Source: Planctomycetota bacterium (GTDB taxonomy: Bacteria; Planctomycetota; Phycisphaerae; Phycisphaerales; SM1A02). From it: a stretch of 7,615 nt of DNA. A program made the position numbers and the translations under genes. The stretch is from the NCBI GenBank assembly GCA_009924765.1, contig RFQW01000066.1, positions 1 through 7,615 of the forward strand, in the 5' to 3' direction. This document shows positions 1-6,234 of the stretch, one piece after another. The notes beneath the pieces were generated by a model, which saw only the letters and a list, made by a program, of their open reading frames with translations, searched no databases and was not told the DNA's origin. Positions within the stretch are counted from its first letter, which is position 1; each line of letters starts with the position of its first letter.

Positions 1-34
1 CAGACCTGTGGTGCATCCCGGAGTTTGGTGTCCG

Positions 35-62
35 TTGACGCTTCGGGCCGACATTCCATACC
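35..62 (+). promoter_or_regulatory. Weak sigma70-like promoter candidate upstream of actA
   Basis: TTGACG at 35-40 matches the -35 consensus at five of six positions. With a 16-nt spacer the -10 hexamer would be CATACC at 57-62, which matches only three of six. The position is plausible for an operon promoter, about 70 nt upstream of the actA start, but the -10 is poor and hits of this quality arise by chance. The real promoter may lie outside the window. Confidence 0.22.
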
Positions 63-73
63 ATCGACGCTTT

Positions 74-99
74 GACTTCGTGAAAAATGGAACGAAGTC
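74..99. repeat. Perfect 8-bp inverted repeat in the actA leader
   Basis: GACTTCGT (74-81) and ACGAAGTC (92-99) are exact reverse complements separated by a 10-nt A-rich loop. In RNA this would be a stem-loop ending 33 nt before the actA start codon. No T-run follows it, so it does not look like an intrinsic terminator. It could be a 5' UTR hairpin affecting stability or translation, or a dyad operator for a dimeric regulator. The repeat is seen directly; any function is inference. Confidence 0.5.
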
Positions 100-132
100 G
101 GACCCGCCTCCCGTCAAGGAACCCCAAAGGCC

Positions 133-786
133 GTGAGCCGATTCCTCTTTCCGCGCTGGTCCAACGCCCTCCTGCCATTCGTGCTGGTGGTGGGTGCCGT
201 GGCCCCCTTGTACGCCGTGATGTTCGTGGCCTATGGCTTCAGTCCCAAGACGCTGGAGGCCGGCTACATGCCGCACCAGCCAGTGCCCTACAGCCATGCC
301 ACGCATGCAGGCAAGCTGGGCATGGATTGCCGCTACTGCCACAACACCGTTGAGCGAACCGGCTTCGCCGCCGTGCCCGCCACGCAGACCTGCATGAACT
401 GCCACACGCAGATCCACCGCGACAGCCCCAAGCTGGAGAAGGTGAAGCAGAGCTACGAGACCGGCATGCCCATCGAGTGGGTGAAGGTGCACAAGCTCGC
501 CGACTACGCCTATTTCAATCACTCCGCGCACATCAACCGTGGCGTGGGTTGCGTGGAGTGCCACGGCCGCGTCGATCAGATGGAAGAGGTGTATCGCGTG
601 GCGCCGCTCAGCATGGGCTGGTGCCTGGAGTGCCATCGCCAGCCGGTGGATCGCCTGCGTCCGGTGGACAAGGTGACCAACCTGAGCTGGGACCAGAACA
701 AGGAGCTCTCGCGCGAACAGCGTGAGCAGCTGCAGAAGACCTTCAACATTCATCCAAGCGAGAACTGCTCCACATGCCATCGCTGA
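133..786 (+). CDS. actA: ActA, pentahaem cytochrome c subunit of alternative complex III
   Basis: A 217-residue membrane-anchored multihaem cytochrome c that relays electrons from the Fe-S clusters of ActB towards periplasmic cytochromes or an oxidase. Five CXXCH haem-binding motifs are visible: C66-C69-H70, C87-C90-H91, C140-C143-H144, C164-C167-H168 and C212-C215-H216, the last at the extreme C terminus. Further histidines (for example H54, H58, H130, H133) are candidate distal ligands. Residues about 11-33 form one hydrophobic segment that acts as an uncleaved signal anchor, leaving the haem domain in the periplasm. The start is GTG at 133: the frame is closed by TGA at 73-75 and no ATG lies between, while the next in-frame ATG (residue 30) would remove most of the anchor. 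AAGGA at 116-120 is a rather distant ribosome-binding site. Its 3' end overlaps actB by 13 nt. Five haems plus one anchor matches ActA and fits the operon order; related multihaem proteins of other complexes are unlikely given the neighbours. Confidence 0.95.
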   Translation: MSRFLFPRWSNALLPFVLVVGAVAPLYAVMFVAYGFSPKTLEAGYMPHQPVPYSHATHAGKLGMDCRYCHNTVERTGFAAVPATQTCMNCHTQIHRDSPKLEKVKQSYETGMPIEWVKVHKLADYAYFNHSAHINRGVGCVECHGRVDQMEEVYRVAPLSMGWCLECHRQPVDRLRPVDKVTNLSWDQNKELSREQREQLQKTFNIHPSENCSTCHR

Positions 787-2654
787 ACGGCTCCGACAAG
801 ACGATTTCGCTCCCCGTGTCACAGCCCCAGACCGGCGGTTGTGGCTGCAGCGACTCGAGCGAACCCAAGCGCACCGTTGATGCACGCAAGGGCGCGTCCT
901 GGTGGCGCTCGCTCGGCGAGCGTGAGCAGGACGCGCAGGCCATGGCATTCGCGCATCGCGAATTCCCCGTCGCGGCCGACACGCTCGACGGCGAGGATCG
1001 CCGCACCTTCATCAAGATCATGGGCGCGGGCTTCGCGCTGGCGGGCCTGGGCCTGACCGGTTGCCGTCGCTGGCCCGAGAGCGAGATCGTTCCCAACGCC
1101 AGCCAGCCAGCCAATCGCGTGCCCGGCGTGCCGGTGATGTACGCCACCGCCACCGAAGTGCGCGGCGTGGGCTACGGCCTGATGGCCACCAGCTACGACG
1201 GTCGCCCGATCAAGCTCGATGGCAACGCGGAGCATCCGTATTGGGGCGGTGCAAGCACCCCGTGGATGCAGGCGCGCGTGCTGGAGCTGTACGACCCCGA
1301 GCGCAGCCGTCAGGTGTTCAAGGCCGGCAAGGCATCGAACATCGCGGAGTTCAACGCATGGCTGGGCGAGCGCGCGAAGGCGCTGGCCGCCAAGCAGGGC
1401 GAGGGTCTGGCCATCCTGACGCAGGCCACCTCGAGCCCGTCGATGAAGGACATGCTGGCCCGCGTGCAGCAGGCGTACCCGAAGGTGAAGGTTGCGGCGT
1501 GGGAGGCACTCGCCGCAACCGCATCGCTGGATGGCACGCAGGTCGCGTTCGGCGCACCGATGCGTCTGGTGCCGCAGGTGGAGAAGGCCAGCGTGATCGT
1601 GTCGCTGGACTGGGACATGCTCGGCACCGACCCGATGGCGCTGCGCCACACGCGCATGTGGGCCGAGGGCCGTCGCCTGAATGGCGCGGACCCGAGCAAG
1701 CAGACGCAGAACCGTCTGTACGCGTTCGAGCCGCACGTGACCGTGACCGGCATGGCGGCCGACAGCCGCGTGGCCGTGCGTCGCGGTGACATCGCCGTGC
1801 TCGCCGCCATGATCGCGCAGGCGCTTGGCGTGGGTGGTGACGCTTCGCTGACGGCGGCCATCGGTCGCCTTGCATCCAGCCCCGCTGCCAAGGGCATGCT
1901 CGATGAGCATTCGAAGGAAGTCGTCGATCAACTCGTGAAGGACCTGCAGGGCGCCAAGGGTGCCTCGCTTGTCATGTGCGGCACGGGCCAGAGCGCCGAG
2001 GTGCACGCGCTGGTGGCCGCGATCAATCAGGCGATCGGTGCCATGGGCACCACCGTGGGCGTGCAGTCGGCCGATGCCGGCGCGATGCGCCTGCCCGAGC
2101 TGGTGACCGCGATGAACGCGGGTCAGGTGGACACGCTCCTCATCATCGGCGCGAACCCCTGCTACGACGCACCGGCCGATCTCGCCTTCGCGAAGGCGCT
2201 GGCAAAGGTGCCCAACGTGGCGCGTCTGGCGTACTACCGCGACGAGACCAGCGTGGATCCCGCGTGCACGTTCCATGTGCCGCAGACCCACTTCCTGGAG
2301 TGCTGGGGCGATGTCACTGCTCCGGACGGCACGAAGTCGATCCAGCAGCCGCTCATCCAGCCACTGATCGATCCGGCGCAGGGTGGCGTGAGCGGGATCG
2401 AGATGCTCGCCACGCTGCTCGGCGGCAGCGAACCCAAGGACGGCTACACCATCGTGCGACGGACCTCGATGGCGTCGAGCGGCATGTCGGGCGCCGGACA
2501 AGGGCGTGATCTCGTCCGCGACCCCGTCCGCAGCGCCCGGTTCGATCCGCGCAGGCGACGTGGCGAAGGCCGTTTCGGCGCTCGCCGATGCGCAGCCCTC
2601 TTCGCGCGACGCGGGCCTGGAACTGTGCTTCATTCCCGACAACCGTGTGCTTGA
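774..2654 (+). CDS. actB: ActB, N-terminal portion (frameshifted): molybdopterin-oxidoreductase-like B1 domain
   Basis: This reading frame encodes the first part of ActB, the large periplasmic subunit of ACIII. Residues 1-75 are the extended pre-Tat segment known from MoCo/4Fe-4S subunits (it includes WWRSL and HREFP). A twin-arginine motif follows (R76-R77-T-F-I-K), then a hydrophobic stretch (82-95) and a lipobox-like L-T-G-C97, so export by Tat and lipidation are plausible. From about residue 106 the protein resembles the degenerate molybdopterin oxidoreductase domain of ActB, with motifs such as GRPIKLDGN, LYDPERS and GANPCYDAPADL. The usual N-terminal Fe-S cysteine set of molybdoenzymes is absent, as expected because this ActB domain binds no Mo cofactor. 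Genuine homology ends around 2460-2500. Beyond that the frame becomes arginine-rich (about the last 50-60 residues) and overlaps the frame carrying the rest of the gene, so the stop at 2654 is probably not biological. The ATG at 774 overlaps the end of actA; the upstream ribosome-binding site is weak, which suggests translational coupling. Confidence 0.88.
   Translation: MPSLNGSDKTISLPVSQPQTGGCGCSDSSEPKRTVDARKGASWWRSLGEREQDAQAMAFAHREFPVAADTLDGEDRRTFIKIMGAGFALAGLGLTGCRRWPESEIVPNASQPANRVPGVPVMYATATEVRGVGYGLMATSYDGRPIKLDGNAEHPYWGGASTPWMQARVLELYDPERSRQVFKAGKASNIAEFNAWLGERAKALAAKQGEGLAILTQATSSPSMKDMLARVQQAYPKVKVAAWEALAATASLDGTQVAFGAPMRLVPQVEKASVIVSLDWDMLGTDPMALRHTRMWAEGRRLNGADPSKQTQNRLYAFEPHVTVTGMAADSRVAVRRGDIAVLAAMIAQALGVGGDASLTAAIGRLASSPAAKGMLDEHSKEVVDQLVKDLQGAKGASLVMCGTGQSAEVHALVAAINQAIGAMGTTVGVQSADAGAMRLPELVTAMNAGQVDTLLIIGANPCYDAPADLAFAKALAKVPNVARLAYYRDETSVDPACTFHVPQTHFLECWGDVTAPDGTKSIQQPLIQPLIDPAQGGVSGIEMLATLLGGSEPKDGYTIVRRTSMASSGMSGAGQGRDLVRDPVRSARFDPRRRRGEGRFGARRCAALFARRGPGTVLHSRQPCA
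2455..2506 (+). other. actB: Frameshift seam within actB
   Basis: The ActB-like translation moves here from the frame of 774 to the frame of 2506, a net +1 (one extra base, or a loss of two, or two plus a multiple of three). The last convincing ActB residues in the first frame are around GYTIVRRT (ending near 2465), possibly extending to about 2495. The first convincing ones in the second are around DKGVISS (from 2497). From memory, ActB proteins usually carry a W-x-x-x-L-H-D-G-V-type motif here. Only a GV(I) remnant is recognisable, so some bases may be missing. No long homopolymer or classical slippery heptamer is visible. Restoring the frame would give one protein of about 1,108 residues, close to the usual ActB size. 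A sequencing or assembly error, or a real mutation, are both possible. Confidence 0.8.
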
Positions 2655-4101
2655 CGGCCGCTTCGCGAACATCGGCTGGATGCAGGAATTGCCCGATCCG
2701 GTGACCAAGATCACCTGGGACAACGCGCTGCTGCTTTCGCCGACCACGGCGAATCGCCTCGGCGTGAAGCAGGGCGCCATGGTCAAGGTGACCGCAGGCG
2801 ACCGCAGCATGCAGGCGGCGGTGTTTGCCGTGCCGGGCATGGCCGATGACACCGCGGCGATCGCGCTTGGCAACGGCCGCAAGGAAGTCGCGGGCACCAT
2901 CGCCACCGACGCCGGCTTCGACGCCTACCCCATGCGCACGACCGCCGCCATGGGCATGTTGCGCGGCGCCAGCGTGCAGGCGACCGGCGACACCTACACC
3001 TTCGCGCACACGCAGGATCACGGCAGCATCGACGCCGCGCTGATCCCCAGCGTGCCGCACAACAGCGTGCAGGAGCGTCTGCCCACGCTGGTGCGCGAGA
3101 CCACGCTGGAGAGCTACAGGCACCATCCCGATTTCGCGGAGCATGCGGTGCATGTGCCGCATCGCCTCAGTCTGTGGCAGGAGGGCAACCTCGACGGCGC
3201 GCAGTTCCGTTGGGCCATGTCGGTGGATCTCACCACCTGCACCGGTTGCCAGTCGTGCGTGACCGCCTGTCAGGCGGAGAACAACATTCCCATCGTGGGC
3301 AAGGACCAGGTGAAGCGCGGCCGCGAGATGTTCTGGATCCGCGTGGATCGCTACTTCCGCGGCGCGGATCCGGCCAAGCCCGATGGCTTCGCGGTGCAGC
3401 CGCTCACCTGCGTGCAGTGTGAGAACGCGCCCTGCGAGCAGGTGTGCCCGGTGGCCGCCACGGTGCACGACAGCGACGGCCTGAACAACATGGTCTACAA
3501 CCGCTGCATCGGCACCCGCTACTGCAGCAACAACTGCCCCTACAAGGTGCGTCGCTTCAACTTCTTCGACTATCAGCGCCGCGATCCGATCCGCGAGCAG
3601 CAGGGGCCGATGCAGGTGAAGCCCGAGTACTACGTGGAGACAGGCCCCGACGAGTGGCTGCGCATGCAGTTCAATCCCGAGGTCACGGTGCGCATGCGCG
3701 GCGTGATGGAGAAGTGCAGCTTCTGCGTGCAGCGCATCGCTCAGGCCAAGATCAAGTACAAGAACGAGTGGGCCAAGGCCGGCGGCACCGCCAGCGGCAA
3801 GCCCAACTACTCGATTCCCGATGGCGCCGTGGTGACGGCCTGCCAGCAGGCGTGCCCGGCACAGGCGATCGTGTTCGGTGACCTGAACGACCCGACCAGC
3901 AAGGTGAGCAAGCTGCACGCGGCGCGCGTGAGCTATGGCCTGCTGGAGGAACTCAACACCAAGCCGCGACTGAAGTACATGGCGCGCGTGCGCAACCCCG
4001 GCGTGGATCACGGCGCGGGTGGCCACGGACATGATCATGGCAGTGGCGATGGTCACGGCGGCCACGCGAACAACGGCACGCAGAACGGAGCCCAGGCATG
4101 A
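2506..4101 (+). CDS. actB: ActB, C-terminal portion (frameshifted): end of B1 domain and Fe-S B2 domain
   Basis: A 531-codon frame holding the rest of ActB. Residues about 31-170 complete the molybdopterin-dinucleotide-binding-like part of B1. From about 218 comes the NrfC/PsrB-like ferredoxin domain B2 with 15 cysteines: C245, C248, C251, C255; C302, C305, C310, C314; C334, C340, C344; C404, C407; C446, C450. Fifteen ligands fit three [4Fe-4S] clusters and one [3Fe-4S], the set known for ActB, forming the wire from the quinol site to the ActA haems. The C terminus (501-520) is a Gly/His-rich tail with six histidines. The nominal GTG start at 2506 lies inside the B1 domain and has no well-placed Shine-Dalgarno sequence (AAGGG ends one base away from it), so this is most likely the continuation of the gene that starts at 774 rather than a separate protein. 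It ends in an ATGA overlap with actC. Confidence 0.9.
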   Translation: MISSATPSAAPGSIRAGDVAKAVSALADAQPSSRDAGLELCFIPDNRVLDGRFANIGWMQELPDPVTKITWDNALLLSPTTANRLGVKQGAMVKVTAGDRSMQAAVFAVPGMADDTAAIALGNGRKEVAGTIATDAGFDAYPMRTTAAMGMLRGASVQATGDTYTFAHTQDHGSIDAALIPSVPHNSVQERLPTLVRETTLESYRHHPDFAEHAVHVPHRLSLWQEGNLDGAQFRWAMSVDLTTCTGCQSCVTACQAENNIPIVGKDQVKRGREMFWIRVDRYFRGADPAKPDGFAVQPLTCVQCENAPCEQVCPVAATVHDSDGLNNMVYNRCIGTRYCSNNCPYKVRRFNFFDYQRRDPIREQQGPMQVKPEYYVETGPDEWLRMQFNPEVTVRMRGVMEKCSFCVQRIAQAKIKYKNEWAKAGGTASGKPNYSIPDGAVVTACQQACPAQAIVFGDLNDPTSKVSKLHAARVSYGLLEELNTKPRLKYMARVRNPGVDHGAGGHGHDHGSGDGHGGHANNGTQNGAQA

Positions 4102-5591
4102 GCGCGATCCCGTCGCATGGCAACAGTGGCCGGCTTCCCGGCTTCGAGGAAACCGACAACACCGCGGATGTGCCCGGCAAGCGCGCCACGCTGGTGCTGC
4201 ACATGGATCGGTTCAACCAGGTCACCCGTCAGGTGTGCCAGGTGGCCGAGAGCAAGCGGCCGCCCTTCGCGTGGTACGCCGCGTTCGCCGTCAGCCTGTC
4301 GCTGGTGGGCCTGCTCGGCATCTGCGTGAACTACCTCATCTTCACCGGTGTCGGTGTGTGGGGCCTGAACAACCCGGTGATGTGGGCCTTCGACATCACC
4401 AACTTCGTGTTCTGGGTCGGCATCGGTCACGCCGGCACGCTGATCAGCGCCATCCTGTTCCTGTTCCGCCAGAAGTGGCGCACGGGCATCAACCGCTTCG
4501 CCGAGGCCATGACGATCTTCGCCGTGATCTGCGCCGGTCTGTTCCCCGGCATCCACGTGGGTCGCGTGTGGCTGGCGTACTGGCTGTTCCCCATTCCGAA
4601 CCAGATGGACATGTGGCCGCAGTTCCGCAGCCCGCTGCTGTGGGACGTGTTCGCCGTCAGCACCTACTTCAACGTGTCGCTGCTGTTCTGGTACGTGGGC
4701 CTGATCCCCGACCTGGCCACGCTGCGCGATCGCGCCAAGGGCACCATCCAGCAGTTCGCCTACGGCCTGTTCGCGCTGGGATGGCGCGGCAGCAACCGTC
4801 ACTGGCACCGCTACGAGCGCGCCTACCTGCTGCTGGCCGCGCTCAGCACGCCGCTGGTGCTCAGCGTGCACAGCGTGGTGAGCTTCGACTTCGCGGTGAG
4901 CCAGCTGCCCGGCTGGCACACCACCATCTTCCCGCCCTACTTCGTGGCGGGCGCCATCTTCAGCGGCTTCGCCATGGTGGTCACGCTCGCCGTGCCCGCG
5001 CGCCAGATGTTCGGCCTGAAGGACATGATCACGCTGCGCCACCTGGACAACATGAACAAGATCATCCTGGTGACGGGATGCATGGTGGGCTACGCGTACT
5101 CGATGGAGTTCTTCATCGCCTGGTACTCGGGCGCGATGTACGAGAAGTTCGCGTTCGTGAACCGCGCGTTCGGCCAGTACTGGTGGGCCTACTGGATCAT
5201 GGTCAGCTGCAACGTGATCACGCCGCAGCTGTTCTGGTTCAAGAAGATCCGCACCAGCATCCCCATCATGTTCGCGCTGAGCCTGGTGGTGAACATCGGC
5301 ATGTGGTTCGAGCGCTTCGTGATCATCGTCACGAGCCTGGCGAACGACTTCCTGCCGACGAGCTGGGACTTCTTCACGCCGACCTGGGTCGACATGGGCA
5401 CCATGATGGGCGCCTTCGGCCTGTTCGGCACGCTGTTCCTGCTGTTCTGCCGCTATCTGCCCATGGTGGCGATCGCCGAGATCAAGGCCACCATGCCGCA
5501 GGCGGATCCGCACTGGCCCGGCTACGGCCATCACCACGGCGCCGGCGCGGCGCACGCGGCCCACAGCCCCGATGCGCCCCACGCACCCTGA
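4098..5591 (+). CDS. actC: ActC, NrfD/PsrC-like integral membrane quinol-oxidising subunit of ACIII
   Basis: A 497-residue polytopic protein of the NrfD family, the subunit that contacts quinol beside the Fe-S domain of ActB. About ten hydrophobic helices can be read, near residues 58-83, 95-124, 134-166, 182-206, 241-264, 275-300, 322-345, 360-382, 388-413 and 432-452, the number expected for ActC. The GIGHAGTLISAILFLFRQKW block (109-127) and the following helix are strongly family-like. H111, D264 and H274 are candidates for the quinol and proton site, by inference only. The tail (477-497) is His/Ala/Pro-rich with six histidines. The start overlaps the actB stop as ATGA, with GGAG at 4087-4090 spaced 7 nt from the ATG, a good ribosome-binding site. 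ActF, two genes downstream, is its paralogue; the length, N-terminal extension and position after actB identify this copy as ActC. Confidence 0.95.
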   Translation: MSAIPSHGNSGRLPGFEETDNTADVPGKRATLVLHMDRFNQVTRQVCQVAESKRPPFAWYAAFAVSLSLVGLLGICVNYLIFTGVGVWGLNNPVMWAFDITNFVFWVGIGHAGTLISAILFLFRQKWRTGINRFAEAMTIFAVICAGLFPGIHVGRVWLAYWLFPIPNQMDMWPQFRSPLLWDVFAVSTYFNVSLLFWYVGLIPDLATLRDRAKGTIQQFAYGLFALGWRGSNRHWHRYERAYLLLAALSTPLVLSVHSVVSFDFAVSQLPGWHTTIFPPYFVAGAIFSGFAMVVTLAVPARQMFGLKDMITLRHLDNMNKIILVTGCMVGYAYSMEFFIAWYSGAMYEKFAFVNRAFGQYWWAYWIMVSCNVITPQLFWFKKIRTSIPIMFALSLVVNIGMWFERFVIIVTSLANDFLPTSWDFFTPTWVDMGTMMGAFGLFGTLFLLFCRYLPMVAIAEIKATMPQADPHWPGYGHHHGAGAAHAAHSPDAPHAP

Positions 5592-5618
5592 ACCCCGCAC
5601 GAAACCGGAACCACAGAG

Positions 5619-6233
5619 ATGACCACCTTCGCTCCCACCACCTCCACGGACCACGACGCTCCGGCCGCACGCCGGCGCGTGCACGGCGTGCTCGCGGAGT
5701 TCCATGATCCACACGCGCTGATGCACGCCGCCGAGAAGGTTCGCGATGCCGGCTACCGCTACTGGGACTGCCACACGCCGTTCCCGGTGCACGGACTCGA
5801 CAAGGCGATGGGCGTGCAGCGCACCATCCTGCCGCTGCTCGTGTTCGGTGCGGGCATGACCGGCACCACCGTGGGCTTCATCCTGCAGGCCTTCACCAAC
5901 GCCAGCAGCATCTCGCTGTGGGCGCTGGTGTGGGTGACCGGTTATCCCTTCCTGATCAGCGGCAAGCCGCTGCTCAGCCTGCCGGCGTTCATTCCCGTCA
6001 TGTTCGAGCTCACCATCCTGCTCGCGGCCACAAGCTGCGTGGGCCTGATGCTGCTGCTCAACGGATTGCCGTGGCTCTCGCATCCGCTGCTTGGCAACAA
6101 GCGCTTCCTGCGCGCCACCGACGACCGCTTCTTCATCGTGATCGAGTCGCGCGACCCGCGCTTCTTCCGCAGCCGCACGGAGGAATTCCTGAAGAGCCTG
6201 GGCGCCAAGGCCGTCGAGGCGGTGGAGGCCTGA
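5619..6233 (+). CDS. actD: ActD, DUF3341 membrane subunit of ACIII
   Basis: A 204-residue protein of the DUF3341 family. It matches ActD in size and in the motifs TPFPVHGLDKAMG (53-65) and GYPFLISGKP (108-117). It has a soluble N-terminal domain (about 20-65), two hydrophobic helices (about 69-91 and 124-148) and a short charged C-terminal domain with FFIVIESRDPRFF (171-183). No cofactor motif is present. In known ACIII structures ActD is a small peripheral scaffold; its exact role is not defined. It starts 27 nt after actC with CGGAA at 5606-5610, 8 nt before the ATG, and ends one base before actE. The first 20 residues are Thr/Ala/Pro-rich and not conserved-looking, so a later start cannot be excluded, but the ribosome-binding site supports this one. 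Confidence 0.93.
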   Translation: MTTFAPTTSTDHDAPAARRRVHGVLAEFHDPHALMHAAEKVRDAGYRYWDCHTPFPVHGLDKAMGVQRTILPLLVFGAGMTGTTVGFILQAFTNASSISLWALVWVTGYPFLISGKPLLSLPAFIPVMFELTILLAATSCVGLMLLLNGLPWLSHPLLGNKRFLRATDDRFFIVIESRDPRFFRSRTEEFLKSLGAKAVEAVEA

Positions 6234-6234
6234 C

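Noticed and set aside
72..77. TTGACT as a -35 element
   Set aside because: At normal spacing the -10 position reads AAGTCG, with no resemblance to the consensus.
74..99. Intrinsic terminator of an upstream gene
   Set aside because: The stem is only moderately GC-rich and no T-run follows on either strand, although a few A residues occur in the loop.
87..353. A small + strand open frame beginning with ATG at 87 upstream of actA
   Set aside because: It runs out of frame into the actA haem region, has no ribosome-binding site or family likeness, and begins inside the inverted repeat.
819..2906. A 695-codon - strand open frame across actB
   Set aside because: Its composition is dominated by His, Arg and Ala with no recognisable motif, and it lies opposite clear ActB sequence; it is a by-product of codon bias.
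2353..4065. A 570-codon - strand open frame opposite the Fe-S half of actB
   Set aside because: It is a shadow opposite the 15-cysteine Fe-S domain and has low-complexity content.
774..4101. A catalytically active molybdoenzyme (formate dehydrogenase or polysulfide reductase type)
   Set aside because: The N-terminal Fe-S cysteine set of such enzymes is absent, and the pentahaem ActA, DUF3341 ActD and two NrfD paralogues identify ACIII, in which this domain carries no Mo cofactor.
2506..4101. A naturally separate ActB2 gene
   Set aside because: The first 170 or so residues still belong to the B1 domain, and the GTG lacks a well-spaced ribosome-binding site, so the split does not fall at a domain boundary.
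4019..5707. A 562-codon + strand open frame overlapping actC
   Set aside because: This is the wrong frame of actC; the translation is Arg/His-rich, whereas the actC frame gives a clean ten-helix membrane protein.
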